Positions 23,688 to 35,614 of a DNA stretch of 64,000 nt are shown here, piece by piece. The notes beneath the pieces were generated by a model. That model was not told the DNA's origin. It worked only from the letters and a program-made list of their open reading frames with translations, and did no database searches. Position 1 is the first letter of the stretch; each line of letters opens with the position of its first letter. The DNA lies in assembly GCF_030247195.1 (NCBI RefSeq), contig NC_080672.1:348748413-348812412 (forward strand), written 5' to 3'. The stretch comes from Topomyia yanbarensis. Its lineage: Eukaryota > Arthropoda > Insecta > Diptera > Culicidae. A program made the position numbers and the translations under genes.

Positions 23688-24144
23688 GCCCTGGGTAGAA
23701 TATTGTGAAGCCAGCGTCAGCCGTTCGCCGAAATTGTACTATATACCGAATTGAACGATCGTCATAATCACAATCACTCAACAATAACAAAATCCTAGCT
23801 ACAGAAAACATCCATGTTCGTACAAATAAGTTTTTAATATTTGTGTAAACAATTTAATGAATATCCGTTAAAACAGTAGCGCTGCCATATCATCATATAT
23901 ATTGTTTTTTAATCTCTATGCGATTAGCTGCGAATTCAATCAAATTCACTAGCGCACCTTGCAGTGCTATTCCAATCACTGTCAAATAAGACGGGGAGGG
24001 GACTGCTCTCTGAAAAACTTTTAAACTAATTGATTACTTCGATTAATCGATTATTTCTTGGTTTTAATCGATTACGGTTAATAGCTATGTAAAAAATAAT
24101 CGATTAGCTACTAATCGATTAATTGGAAAAATCGGACATCCCTA

Positions 24145-24586
24145 CTCATATGCACTAGATAACACCTTCTATGACGACATGACCGGGAAATCTGATGATA
24201 TGGAAGATCTCGTTTTCTTCTAGCATTTGAACCATGCAGCGAAAATTAAGTATAACGTTCACGGTCCGCTCTCGATCATCCAAGAACACATGCGAATATA
24301 GATAAAATAGAATTTCTTCATGTACAGCACACGCGACAAACATACGCACACACGATCGAAAACATTAACAAATGCTCGAGCCCTTCGTGATGATACACGC
24401 GATCGCGAAGTGCCTACGCCCGCACATATCTGAACCGTACAATGAATATCACATTCAAAATCACGTCCCGCTACAATTGGTCGCAGTGTTTTAGTGGGCA
24501 CCATTGCCTGTCTCGTCTGCAATTGTAGTGTATGATTCTGACGGGGAGCCCTTCCGAAAACTTAGCTCTACAGCTCCAGTAGGACA
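24145..24586 (+). repeat. R1 repeat, copy 2
   Basis: It starts CTCATATGCACTAGATAACA and closes with GATTCTGACGG and GCTCTACAGCTCCAGTAGG. It is homologous along its length to 39785-40345 and to 7430-7610. The left continuation before 20887 was split off by the hAT-like insertion. Confidence 0.75.
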
Positions 24587-25555
24587 TCTCTCGAAAAAAA
24601 AATGATCCCAAATCACGGTTTACGTGCAATTTGCGAGCAATACGTCCATGGATGAGTCGAATTTGCTATTTAGCCTTAAGGCGTCCGTCTTAGTGTATAT
24701 CAGGGATCTGAATAAAGCAAGCTTCACTAGAAAATAATTGGAGAGTTTTCTAACGGCACAGTTACACTCCAATGGATTTTCATACAAAGATAAGCTTACA
24801 TTATCACGCGCCTTATTGAAGTTTTACTCTAGAATATCTCAAATCAATTCCCAAGAAACTTCATTAGGCTTGCTCTATATTTACAACATTGACGCTGAAG
24901 CTTTACAGTTCTGTTTAGCAATCGACTTAATTGCTTAACCCCCTCTTGCCCATGTTATTTGGAAACAAGAACGCTCTCTGTATATATCTTTGTTGTGGCA
25001 AATGCCTGTGATGTATTATCTTTTGTTATGAGCACTAACTCGTATTACATATTAGTAATACCCCTAAATTTATTAGTCTGACTGAAATAATAGTAATAGG
25101 ATTCTATATGCCCCAGGGTAATGTTGGACATGAAAGGGTTACCTATTTCTTCCCCGCTAACTATCATATAATCGTTCCATTGTATGAATATCTAAACAGT
25201 GTTATTAATTAAGCAACGTTCACGCTCACTCAAATCAAGATCCAATGTTGCATGTTCTCGGGAAACTTTGACTGATCTTACGTGCCAAACAAATCACCCC
25301 TACTGTAAACAGTATCAGCTTCAACGTCTTCACAATTAACAATCCATGTTTCTACGCTTTTACTGCGGCCTCAAATTTTTTCTACTCGAAGGCAACCCTG
25401 CCCAATAAACACTCAAGTATACGACATGCAAATCAGCTCTAGTTCAAGGTCCACGCAAAACGCATATGATGGCTAATGGGCCATATAGTAACCGCAGCCG
25501 ACGCCCGTTACCACCTCCAACCCACCAGGTATCCAAGCGTTCGAAGTTTATATGT
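24587..25555. other. Intergenic, nothing recognised
   Basis: No ORF with a domain and no terminal repeats were seen. The 66-codon frame at 24738-24938 has no support. Confidence 0.35.
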
Positions 25556-25793
25556 GGTCGGTGTTAAGTCAAACCGGACTACGTGACAATTTACTGATTT
25601 AGAGAAAAACGAGTTTAAAGTTTGAATCGCAGCATCCTTTACGTTAAAAATAAAAATTATTTTTTGCAATTTTCGCTACATATTTCAAATCTGGCAAAAA
25701 TCGTATGCAGCTGAAACAATTCTATATCTAGTGCTGTCATTATCTCATTGTTTGATGTTCTGCGACCTAGTCCGGTCTGACTTAACACCGACC
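25556..25793 (-). mobile_element. Complete MITE of family M4, 4-bp TSD
   Basis: The left end is GGTCGGTGTTAAGTCAAACC and the right end the complement of GGTCGGTGTTAAGTCAGACC. ATGT flanks both sides (25552-25555, 25794-25797). It is 238 bp, and its inside is the reverse complement of the copy at 61416-61663. Confidence 0.9.
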
Positions 25794-26160
25794 ATGTATA
25801 CCTAAGCCTTTGAAAGATTTGTTTTCAACTGTCGCTCGCACCCTGTTAATCACTACGAGAGCGGTCGAGATGTGGAAAGTAGCAGCGTCACGCTTGTTGA
25901 ATTGGACTGCTGCCGCCGTGCTATAATGGGTGGTAAATAATTGACTACGGCGGAAATGTCGTTGCCTCGAAAATGATGAATAAGTCTACATTGCTCAGTG
26001 AGTGAGGTTAGATTTCAAGTTAAAAATAGTTTCAATTATCGCAGTTTAATGCAACAGCCAGAAATAATACTGTTTCGTGAAGATATGCAATACCTACAAA
26101 AAAATCAAATGGTGCATCAAGCTATTGCTCTATATAAAATACCTGAGGTGGAACGATTTA

Positions 26161-26660
26161 GGCTGTGAACTTTGGTGAAATTTTTAACTTTTAGTTAAAA
26201 TCTCACCCTTCGAAAGTTATTTGCAAAATAACCCTACTCTGCAGCATGGTTAAAATTGACAACTCGATGGTTAAAATTTTGCCCATGATGCAGAATAAAA
26301 AGGTGGAAACATTTTCTGTACATAATTGAGGTTGTCAATATTTTTTAACACAAAATTAAGGGATAAAGATGGAAACGTGTTGTGATAAGATTTGTTTGGG
26401 TTATTTCATGTTTACTTTTCGAGGCTATGACTGTCATACTTAATGTAATAAGAAAAAAAAACTAATTTTAAAATATCGACAAATGTTCACACCTCTACCA
26501 GCTTGTGGTCATCGCAGCTGTCAATTCTAAATAACTATCCATATGTCAACTTTTGAAATGGTTCGCTCTCTCGGTTAAATTTTTCCATTCAAGACAAAAT
26601 AACTTTCGAGCTGTCAAATTTTAACTAAAGGTTAAAAAAATCGCCAAATGGTTCACAGCC
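26161..26660. mobile_element. Tourist/Harbinger-like MITE, 3-bp TTA target
   Basis: Long inverted ends (about 70 bp, imperfect) start GGCTGTGAAC, followed by TTAACTTTTAGTTAAAAT and CGAAAGTTATTT. TTA is duplicated (26158-26160, 26661-26663), as expected for PIF/Harbinger. It is 500 bp and non-coding. It lies about 160 bp downstream of the donor of CRAL-TRIO copy 2, inside its presumed intron. Confidence 0.8.
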
Positions 26661-26823
26661 TTAGCGCATAACGCATTCGGCGCATGGCTGAATAATCAAG
26701 ATGAGGAATTTATAAAAGATTCGCGATACCTAGGCATATATGTATTTATATTAGACATGCCGATATAAAATATATTCAACTTTCTCTTTCGGTTATCATA
26801 GCATAATGATTCCAAAAACCTAC

Positions 26824-27534
26824 CTTAATCCTTCCTTTCAACTTCTCCGATACACGTGCGACAAAGAATTCCGCGATCGCCGCCGCATACTTAGGCAATT
26901 GCACAGCGTGAATCTCCCTAATCCGGTACTGGGTAATAGTGTTTAGTGCCTCCAGGACTACCTTCAGCTTCGGCAGTGTCCATATTACAAAATGATTCGT
27001 TGTCGCATCCTGAAAATCTACCATAGCGACCAGTCCAGTGATCTGATAAATCTCTGTATCCACGTAAGTTTCTAACAGCAAACACGCAAGACGAGTCTGA
27101 ATCTCTGGGGAAGTGGTTTTAACATCAAACTTTCCCAGTCGAACGAAAACCACCAGACGTCCGTGGCTATCTTGTCCCAGCGGAATCATAGCGCACTGCC
27201 GGATGACCGGATCCAGCACACATGGATCGATCTCGTTGAAGAATTCCACTTCGCGAATACAACACGATAGATATTTCACCAGCATATCCGAGGCTGCCAG
27301 CAGGTTAAACTTTCTTGATCGCAGAAATCGTAACAAAAACACGGCATCTGTCCGGCAGCGCACAATTTGTGGATGTTTGGCGATAAATTCTCGCATTTGT
27401 GCCAACGCCGGCTCCCGAATGTGATCATGTTCGTTCAGTTCTTCCCGTGCTTTAATCAGGTACTTGGGTTCGAGTGTGGTCCTGTACTCGTCGTAAACGG
27501 AAGGTCGCTTCTCGATGCTGGGAACGGAAACCAT
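26824..27534 (-). CDS. CRAL-TRIO lipid-binding protein, first coding exon (copy 2)
   Basis: The exon is 237 codons, the same length as the other four. Residues 32-90 are the CRAL_TRIO_N helices, and from about 105 the lipid-binding fold runs to the exon end. Compared with copy 1 it is the most divergent in the pocket region (CIREVEFFNEIDP, VAMVDFQDATTNHF, NTITQYRIREIH). The start MVSVPSIEKRPSVYDEYRTT is aligned with the other copies. The exon ends AAG|GTAGGT (GT at 26823-26822). Reading on gives 15 more codons to the stop at 26776. No second exon was seen in the 18 kb before copy 1. Role by family: cytosolic lipid transfer. Confidence 0.88.
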
Positions 27535-27640
27535 CGTGAACCGAGTGACAGTAAGTCTCGCGTTAGACTAGAAACATTTTATGGTTGAAAAGGTTTCCGA
27601 TTGCATTTGAGCGGATCTCGCGTGCACCCACACCTTGTTA
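27535..27640 (-). promoter_or_regulatory. Conserved leader of CRAL-TRIO copy 2
   Basis: The region aligns with the leaders of the other copies: GATCCGCTCAAATGCAATCG, TTTTCAACCATAAAATG, CTAGTCTAACGCGAGACTT and CGGTTCACG before ATG. It is probably 5' UTR and start-site sequence. Confidence 0.5.
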
Positions 27641-27751
27641 TACGCGTTGTATCACAATGGGACCGGTAGTTTGTATAACCAGGCGGGAGATTGTGAAAAA
27701 AATTACAACTAGTAATTGAATTGCAGTGAGAAAAACAAAGTATTTCAACCT

Positions 27752-27830
27752 TACATTGTGTGAAGAGCGTTCTGTATGAAGAGAATAACATCACCCAGAT
27801 ATGTATACAGAACACTCTTCACACGATGTA
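27752..27830. repeat. Hairpin upstream of CRAL-TRIO copy 2
   Basis: The 25-base arms start TACATTGTGTGAAGAGCGTT and pair with two mismatches across a 29-base loop. It lies about 220 bp before the ATG. It could be a tiny foldback element or a transcribed hairpin; there is no evidence of function. Confidence 0.65.
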
Positions 27831-28839
27831 TTTTAGTACATTTTTCCATCCAATCGAAACACAGGCAATTGCCTACAGATTAACAAAGTAAATTGATGCA
27901 CCTCTACTATTAAGATCAATGACTATGACTATTAATTTATAAACAAATTAACAAACCGGTTCATACCGTAAGTGGGGTCGAATCTTAGGGTGACCTAGAT
28001 AAGTAGAAATAATAGGGTAACCAAAGCAAATGAGAATAATGATGTACTAATACCATATGAGGATAACCCACCTTAATCAGAGCTCATAGTGAGCTATCTA
28101 ACAAATTTTACTCATCTGTGAGTAAAAATGCTTTCCTTGCAATGAGTCGTGAAGGGTCCTGTAGGCGACTTTAATGACAAAAAAGCGCAGGAAGGAAGTG
28201 ACTAATTGAAAAGACAATTTAAAAGTTTCCTCTCGGGATAGACATGATATTGATATCTGTTTGATAAAATTAATGAAAATAAGTTGTAAAACAAATCAGG
28301 ATACGGGTGCCATTTCAAGGTATGCACTAAAGACTATTTCACGTGTAATCCGGACACTTTAACCTTCTAGTGCCCATTTTTTTTAATTTTAGACAACACC
28401 ATATGTCTTATATAAAAAGAGAAAAAAAACCATCAACTAGCCGAAGGCTCCCCTAAATATTATTAAATGATAAGAACTAATATTCTAAAAAAATAAAATA
28501 AAATATTCTAATAGCAGCATTCGCCCAAAGTTTTTAAATCATAGAGGAATGTGGTCGGTTGTCGGCACCTTTTTGTCTTTGGCTCATAACATTTCTCCAA
28601 TTGCATTATATAGGGACATAAGCATACCAATGGAAAGTTAGAGGCCAGAGTTTGAAATTTTCCCACTTGTGGGCAAAAATAGACGATATTTCACCTACTT
28701 CGACCAGCAAAAGAAAAGCAAGCATGTGATACCACGTTTTTGGCTGCCTAAATTTTCGCGGAAAGGTAGCATCCGAGCTTATCTTTTCACGGTATAATAT
28801 GAGATGAGATTTTTGCGACCAAATATAATTTGTAGAACT
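27831..28839. other. Intergenic, nothing recognised
   Basis: No gene was found. The end-like phrase CCATCAACTAGCCGAAGGCT with CTCCCCTA near 28430 resembles the right end of the phrase-repeat element at 44890-45725, so a decayed relative may lie here. Confidence 0.35.
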
Positions 28840-29087
28840 GAGTGTCGGATCCAGGGAGAGGGTCCTTGGGGTCCGGACCCCCCCAGAAAATTTTTATCTC
28901 TTTGAGAAATTTTAAAAAACTTTCTATTTCAAATTCGTTATAAATTCCAACTCATTCCAAACCATATTCGACTACCAAAACTGATTTTAATTAAAAAGGG
29001 GTATTACATATTACGTATTGTACATTGAACATTTCAAAATTGAAATTTCGGACCCCCTCCGAAATTTTTTCTCTGCATCCGCTCCTG
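28840..29087. mobile_element. hAT-like MITE with CGGATCCAGG ends
   Basis: The left end is GAGTGTCGGATCCAGGGAGA; the right end is the complement of CAGGAGCGGATGCAGAGA. It is flanked by GTAGAACT (28832-28839) and GTAGAATT (29088-29095), an 8-bp duplication with one mismatch. GGTCCGGACCCCC near the left is echoed by CGGACCCCCTCCG at the right. An inverted relative is at 52258-52488. Confidence 0.6.
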
Positions 29088-29384
29088 GTAGAATTATCAA
29101 TGCTTCCGCATAAAAACACATAAATGAGTATCCGTATTTATTTTTAGAATCAAAATACTGTAGAAATGTTAAAAAAATAGTACTATGATATAATGAATTA
29201 TTTATTTTTCTTGCACTTATTTGAACGGAGCCGCGAAATTCCATATTGCATTGTCAGGAACTTTTCGCAATTTCATGATCAACGAAAAGATAGGTCCTTG
29301 CTTACTAAGAATCAACAAGATGTGCGATAAACTGCTTGTTGTTGAAATGAGTGCATATTTCAACCTCTTCTAGAGGCCTTTGCT

Positions 29385-30100
29385 AATAAGGCACCGTCCA
29401 TATACCACGTGGACAGTTTTCGGGGATGATAGGGGGCACTAAAATGCCCACGCTTGTCCACGGAGAGGGAGGTAAGGATGTAAGGATACGAGAATTGTCC
29501 ATGTGGACTTTTGAAGGTTTTTCCTTTTTTAGATCGCAGAATAAATTTATATTTTCCCGATTTGTAGTAAGAAACAATTAAATCGCACATGCAGTTCTGT
29601 AACTGACATCACACAATTTTTCACTCAGAAACATTTGGTCCAATCTTCCGTGAACCAATTCTTATTATTTTTTTGTATTTGATAACTTACTACACGCCCC
29701 AATTCAAGAATTCATATGTTACTTCCATTTTGCGTTATTATGATCAATGCAGATATGTGTCTTTTAGACAGAAAATTATTAAAAACCTTTTTAAAGAGGT
29801 TTTATTATAAATGAGATACTTTTACAAAATTTATAAAAAAAGCAAATTATATGCACAAATTTAAAATGAAATATATGTTTTAATGATAACATTCAACATC
29901 AAAGTAGTCCAAGGTAATGAAAAAATCCATAACTTCTTGGAATATATAATGGAAAAACTGGACAAAACAATGGGAAAAGTCCACGTGGGCATCTTGGGTA
30001 GGGGTACAAAGATTGAGTGCAATTGAGTATTTTTGGCGGTCAATTTCTTTTGTCAACAGCTTCAGACAAATAAGACAAAAGTCCACGCAGGTACGTAGTC
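29385..30100. repeat. Decayed repeat with GTCCACGTGG phrases
   Basis: Blocks such as CCGTCCATATACCACGTGGA (29394), GTCCATGTGGACTTTT (29499) and AAAAGTCCACGTGGGCAT (29976) recur in both orientations, suggesting the remains of a DNA element. No clean ends were identified. Confidence 0.4.
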
Positions 30101-30189
30101 AGATGAGGATGGCGGCGAATTTTAAGAAAAAATTAAAAATGGGTAGCTAGCTGTTTGTCCGACGACAAACATAACCGTGCCATTTTCCT

Positions 30190-30615
30190 GATGAGCTTGA
30201 GCTTGAGCTTGTGCGACTACCCCTGTCTGCTACTCAGTTATCGATCTGGACTAGCTAAAATTGCACAAGGAATCAGTAGAAAATTATGCTTGGAAATAGC
30301 GAAACATCTTTCAATGTGCAACTCCTGGTAATCCCAAAGTGTTTATTGTTCAATACCGGCGCCGGCCAGCTCCGAACGTAGATCGCGTAAGAAAAGGGAA
30401 GTAATGTTAGTCCGATACTTGCTTTTGCTAAAGATCGTATATACTACTGCCGGCTCCACAAGTATCACGGGAGGAGGATATTTGGTAATAAGGATAGAAA
30501 TTGGATTCTACTTATTCATTCCCGACGCCAGAGAGGTGACTCCACTATCTGCACTAGGTATCGATCCATCAACTCATGGACCAGGGACCAACGGCTTTAC
30601 TTCCCTTCAAATGTG
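30190..30615 (-). mobile_element. Non-LTR 3' end with (AGCTTG) tail, second copy
   Basis: This is the inverted homologue of 1189-2144. Reading from the right, it starts inside the GAAGGGAAGTAAA block, runs uninterrupted through the site where the other copy carries a MITE (near 30540), and ends in three GCTCAA repeats at about 30192-30212. It is 5'-truncated and has no coding part. It provides the empty-site control for the MITE at 1324-1797. Confidence 0.75.
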
Positions 30616-31097
30616 ATACAATGTGTTTCATTTTTTACCACCCTTAGAACAAAATCCATTATGATGGTAAAACCGTAAATAAAAAAATAAATAAAAGTGA
30701 AAAAATAACTGGTACGTATTTTGGAAAGCTATTTTTCGGAATGATTTCTGTTTGGATGAAAGCACAGATATTTTCAAGACACTCACCACTTTTGTGTGAA
30801 ATGAGCGTATTCGGACTCCCTATTTCCTCAACCACCGTTCAGCAGTTTGCGACTACGCACACGATTGCACACGCCACTGCTAAGAAAATAGGCGAACTGT
30901 GGTCAAAACCGGCACCCTGAGCTTAACACTTTTTCTGGGTTACCACAAAACCAATAAAATTATATTTTCTACGCAGAATTCTTCTGCAGAAATTGCTTAA
31001 AGAGACTTAATTTTGTCAACGCTTCAAAAAATTAATTTCATTAAAAATTATTGGATGCAAAACTTGGAATACGAAGTCACTTCTTCTAGGCACTGCA

Positions 31098-32420
31098 GGT
31101 AAAACCGACACCCCTTAGGGGTAAGATCGACACCCCCTTTAATTTATTTTCTCTCCACTTTTTTTATTAAAAATTGGATATACGTGAGTAATAAAGTGTG
31201 AGTATGTGTGGTGCAAATATCTTGAGCGTTTTTTCAAAACGTCATATCTGCAATGAGTTACTCTCTTTGTTTACTTTCTCTTTCGATTTTTACGGCGTCA
31301 CTATAACACTTTTCACTTATTTTACAGTACAGATCGAAAGACGGTGGTTTTAACTAGCATATTATGCAAAGAGCTGAGGGATAAATGCTAAAGTGACCGA
31401 ATTATTAACAGAAGAGAAAGTAAACAAAGAGAGTAACTCATTGCAGATATGTCGTTTTGAAAAAAAAAAACGCTCAAGATATGTGCTTTTAGTAGCACTA
31501 TCATGTAGTGAGGGGAAGAGAGTTCGAAAGCGTAGTGTTATAAACAAGAGACTTTTATGCTACAGGATTATTTCTTGGTATGCATATTTCCAAGCAATCT
31601 TTACGCACATCATTGCAACTTTCAGTGTCAATTTATTTCGCAAGAGAAGATTTTCAAGCATTATACATTTTGCTAATAGGATTCATTCACTTATAAGTGA
31701 CACACAATTCTTAATTAAACTACTTGGTTTAGACTTTGATTTTTCGGGACTTTGATCATCAATGATCTCCCGGGTTATCTTTAAAGATCATTATCTCACT
31801 GTAATAAAGTTCATCTACCGAGAGAACACTAGAAATTCAGTTTGATGAGCTTTTTGCAGAAATAGCCAAAGCTTCGATAGAATCTGATAAGCAAAAACTC
31901 TAATTTTTGATTTTTAAAGAGACTCTAAGAAATAAGCGCAATAAAAGTATTTCTGTGTATTTCTGCTATTATTATAGTGTGCAAATAGTGCAATTAAAGT
32001 GTCAGATAGATCCTAAGCCTTTGTAATGAATCGCAAATAAACATAACCATCTTAACAGCATATCGGTTTTACCCCAACCAAAGGGTACAGCGAACATTAA
32101 AAAAAAATTGAATGCCTCAAACTCTTCTTCATTGTACCCAGTAGGTCATAAGAAAGGCCGATAATAATAGGTACTGGAAAAATTGGTGATTTGAAAAGCT
32201 GTTGTTCGTTTAAATCCTTAAAATCTACCAAAAAATCTAACATCCAAACGAGTATAAACGCTGCTGTCGTATGTTTTGTTTATTTTTATGACATTCAACG
32301 CACTAACATAAAACCAATCGGGCTTGAAATACTCTACATATTCGTACTAATAATAAAGTGTCATTATGAAATGAATAAAAATTTGATTTCTAGGGAAAGT
32401 TGTGGGGTGTCGGTTTTACC
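31098..32420. mobile_element. TIR-like element with GGTAAAACCGACACCCC ends
   Basis: GGTAAAACCGACACCCC at about 31101 and its complement at about 32402 face each other, and the phrase (GGGGTAAGATCGACACC, GGTTTTACCCC) recurs internally. No transposase is seen, and the frames at 31393-31755 and 32191-32481 show no known domain. The target duplication was not resolved, so element status is tentative. It contains the foldback at 31217-31482. Confidence 0.45.
31217..31482. repeat. Long inverted repeat (about 70-bp arms)
   Basis: The left arm (31217-31285) includes CTTGAGCG and ATATCTGCAATGAGTTACTC, then CTTTGTTTACTTTCTCTT; the right arm (31411-31482) is its complement with few mismatches and a length-variable A/T run. 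The loop is about 125 bases. It could form a long hairpin RNA if transcribed. Confidence 0.75.
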
Positions 32421-32479
32421 CATAATTTCCGTACATAATGCCCCAACCGACAGCTGTGACTACCCAGATTATTTTTTGT

Positions 32480-33119
32480 AATTTTTTTTAGTTTCATAAG
32501 GAGTTTCTCTAATAAATATTTCAAAGCTAAACATAATTCCATTTAAAAAAAATAAAAAAGGACGGTCTAAATTCTCTTGTAGGGAAGTTCGAATTACCCC
32601 TACATTATAAGAGGATGGATAAACGTAGAGTTTTGCAAATCATCGCGTAGCGCTGCCATGGAGCGGTGCAACTGAACTTTTATGGCACCAAAATGTAGCT
32701 GAGGTTTCAAACTAACAATGAGGACTTTTGACGGGATTTTTTTTCACATCTATCCACCTAAAAGGGAGATTAGCTTAGGCAGGTCAAAATAGCCCCAGGT
32801 GTGCAAATTTCATCCAATGATCAAAAGTAGTTTTTGAGACACAAAATTTGCAATTTCGTAGGGAAATAAAGTGAGTATTGAGTTTAGACATAGCTGATAA
32901 ATTCATTTCAGTACTCATGCGAAGTAGAAAAATCAATTAAATAACCGAACTAACTAATAAGGCAATAAATAAAAATAAGTCTTTGTTGAAGTTGGCAATT
33001 TCATAACACGAAGAGAATGATTAATATACATCAAAATACAATGAATACAAAGAAACAAAATAAAAAGAATTAATTGCTTCAATTAATTGATCGAAAAGTC
33101 CTGGGATCGAAAAAGTAAT
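32480..33119. other. Intergenic, nothing recognised
   Basis: AT-rich sequence without any supportable gene or clear element ends. Confidence 0.35.
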
Positions 33120-33350
33120 CAATTGCTCAAAAGATGTTACTATAATTTAGTCGATTTATACAGTAAAAACAAAAATTAATTAAATGATTTTGAAAACTTT
33201 ATGCAGCCTTGAATTTCGATCACTGATTCATGCAATCTAGGGTGCTAAAACACAATGTTTTTTTTAAATACATTAAAACCAAATCTGAAAATATTGACTG
33301 CTAAATATTTTAATGATTTCACTGCTATTATAACCCCTTTCGAGAAAGAG
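33120..33350 (+). repeat. Diverged copy of the repeat at 42255-42490
   Basis: TTTCGATCACTGATTCATGC and AATCTAGGGTG here align with TTTCGATCACTGAATGATGC and AATCTAGGATG near 42355, with similar flanks on both sides (an ACTTTATG(C/A)AG block before, CCCTTTTC/CCCCTTTCGAGAAA after). Confidence 0.6.
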
Positions 33351-33639
33351 CGTAGAATCGTTTGATTAAAATCCGATTCTATCCACGAGCCATTTGAAAA
33401 GAGCCATTCATGCTAGAAAGGGATAGAACAAAACAGCAATTAATTTGCCCCTTTATTTGCCGTTGCAGCTTCGGCTTGGGTGCGTTCGCTACGCCAGGTT
33501 GTTTTGCTTCATTTTCTTTGCAAGCAGAATACCTCATAGGTGAAGAAAACTTTCTTATGTATGTCGAACGAATTCACGTTCAGATTTGATATACGAATAC
33601 GAATACGATTTTTTGGATTATTCTAAAAAAGCTGTGAGT

Positions 33640-34150
33640 CGAGTAATTAAAAAGTAGAAGGAAACTCTTATAACTGCTCCCAAAGTGCAATGGAAGCATC
33701 GGAGAGGAACCGTCTATCATCAACTGCACTTTCCGAGTAACACACGGTCATTCAGAAAATTAAGGCTGATCCCAACATCTCTGATAAGGATTTGGTGAAA
33801 AAACTACAATTGTTACCGAGCAAATAAACAGCTCAACCGAAGCGCTAAATAACAAATCTGTTCCCGTATGCTGTACAACCAGGTGCTGATAGAACTCAAT
33901 CGATTTGTCTTGGCCGACGATGAATCGTTTGCGAAAGCCGATTTTAAACAAATCCCGGAGTACAAATTCTACAAGACTCCTGCATCCGGCAAGTTTCCTG
34001 GCAGATTCAAGTTTGTTATAACAGCGGAGAAGAAAATGGGACAAAACAAAGATTGTGTGTCTTGAGTGGAAAATAATGTAAGGTGTGAAGGAATGGAAAT
34101 CCTTGTGAGCTTCGTATGCAACAAGTTGGTGCGAAACCAAATACTAACAA
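33640..34150 (+). pseudogene. Tc1/mariner-type (IS630 family) transposase remnant
   Basis: Fragments in shifting frames read RVIKK, then RRGTVYHQL, and at 33868-34065 an open piece with VLIELNRFVLADDESFAKAD, FKQIPEYKFYKTP and RFKFVITAEKKMGQNKD. The LADDE element corresponds to the second catalytic Asp region of mariner-like transposases, and FKQ-P-EFY follows it as in that family. The DNA-binding N-terminus is largely lost, and stops and shifts make it non-functional. No terminal repeats were located. Confidence 0.6.
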
Positions 34151-34369
34151 AGCCTTTTTGCACATGAATGTGTCCCGATCAGAAACACATAACAAAAAGC
34201 ATTCAAAAATATATCTCGCGTTGTTACTTGTTATAATTTTCTGTTATTTTAACTACTAAAGAGACCTAATCTATAACACAATTTGTTACGAAAAAAGCAT
34301 TCTGTTATAAACTTGTTATTTCATTCAGATCGGGGTGACATCGAATTTTTTCGATAGCGATGCGCTCAT

Positions 34370-34885
34370 CTCCAGTGGTGCGTAATTTCGAAATCGGTTA
34401 CCCATTTCTGCTTGTATTTACCGAAACCAACATTCAGATTCAACGCCTCCTTCATTCATTAACTTCTCAACTGACCAAAATTTCATGCAGAATCGAATGC
34501 TTGAGTATAGGAGAAATATAAATTCCTTCGCCAACCAAAGCATTCATTTATAATAAGGTGTACAGTTTGAAGGTGTAAGTTGGGATATTCTACATTTTCG
34601 AGCATAAGTGAACTGCCATAACCTATATCTGGTAGAATTTCGATAATCCATCTCAGAGCTAGCATAGAAACAAAATTCAGTTTGCGTCTGAAACCGATCA
34701 TACTTTTTACTTTATTTTATTTACGTAATTTAAAATTAAAATCATTCGTCACGTGAAACTATGAGAACGTGAATTCGCTGTATTGAAAGAAAGAATGACG
34801 AGGGAAACAATTCATTCATCGCGGCAGGCATGAATTGAATTTCTTTTCTCTCTCAATTTCACGCAGGGATGTCAATTTTCATAAG
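34370..34885 (-). mobile_element. Second copy of the MITE at 1324-1797 (inverted)
   Basis: It begins CAGTGGTGCGTAATTTCG and aligns in reverse complement with 1324-1797 along its length, including the blocks AAACCAACATTCAGATTCAA and TTTCGAGCATAAGTGAACTG. The right end beyond TGTCAATTTT near 34882 is decayed, so no target duplication is visible. Confidence 0.65.
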
Positions 34886-35419
34886 CTTTAAAACTGTGCG
34901 CGAATAGTTCCATGTTCAAAAAAGATTTCCAATAAGAAAAGACCAAATAATCTACGTGATTTACAGAAAAATCAATACGTTGATAACACGGCTGTACGGG
35001 AAACTGTTAAGCAGACCTGAATGAGTAGGCTTAGTGCGTTTTATGTCGAAACTGGGCTTCCGGAAACGTTCAAATTAACAAGAACACGCAGAAATCTCGC
35101 TGCTATACTATCTGGCTGAACTCCTGATAAAGTTGGTGTGCAATGTTTATCATATTAATTATTAGTGATTTTGCCGATTTGGTGCTTCGTATTGGACATC
35201 GAAATGTGAAAATTAAGATATATGTTCTAAGGAACCATTTGAATCATTAAATATTAAAACTTGAGATACCCAGCGTTGTCCGTGAAAATTTCATGCGATT
35301 TTTATGATAAACAATTTAAGAAAATATTTCAGTAGTTTAAAATTTTCGCTCGATCGTCTTTACGAAAAAAAAAATGTTTTATTTATTCTATTTTTTGTAA
35401 TTTTATATAAACGTTTGAA

Positions 35420-35608
35420 TAGGGCTAATACGATATGTAAACAAACATTTGTTTTGCTGATTTCTCTTAACTTGCTATAATTTCAACACAGAGACCATTT
35501 GAAACTGCTTCTACGAAGGGATGTGGATTAATATGCATCTTTCGTGAAATTCGTCGGCAGCGGAATAATGAGCAAAACAAGTTTGTTTACAAAAATCTCT
35601 TTAGCCCT
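35420..35608. mobile_element. MITE with AGGGCTAA ends (189 bp)
   Basis: The left end is TAGGGCTAATACGATATG and the right end the complement of AGGGCTAAAGAGATTT; both continue with GTAAACAAAC and TTGTTTTGCT. TTTGAA occurs on each side (35414-35419, 35609-35614). Confidence 0.7.
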
Positions 35609-35614
35609 TTTGAA

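Larger units (their letters stand above)
20895..24144. mobile_element. hAT-like element with TAGGG ends, 8-bp TSD, inserted in R1
   Basis: The left end is TAGGGACGTCCGATTA; the right end is the complement of TAGGGATGTCCGATT. CTCATATG flanks both sides exactly (20887-20894 and 24145-24152). R1 sequence continues on the right at 24145 (compare 39795). Subterminal regions are full of TCGATTA repeats. It holds a nested element of 1877 bp; without this it is about 1.4 kb and has no transposase. Confidence 0.85.

Noticed and set aside
34370..34885. Exact boundaries and TSD for the second MITE copy
   Set aside because: The right end is too decayed to define a duplication; only homology was reported.
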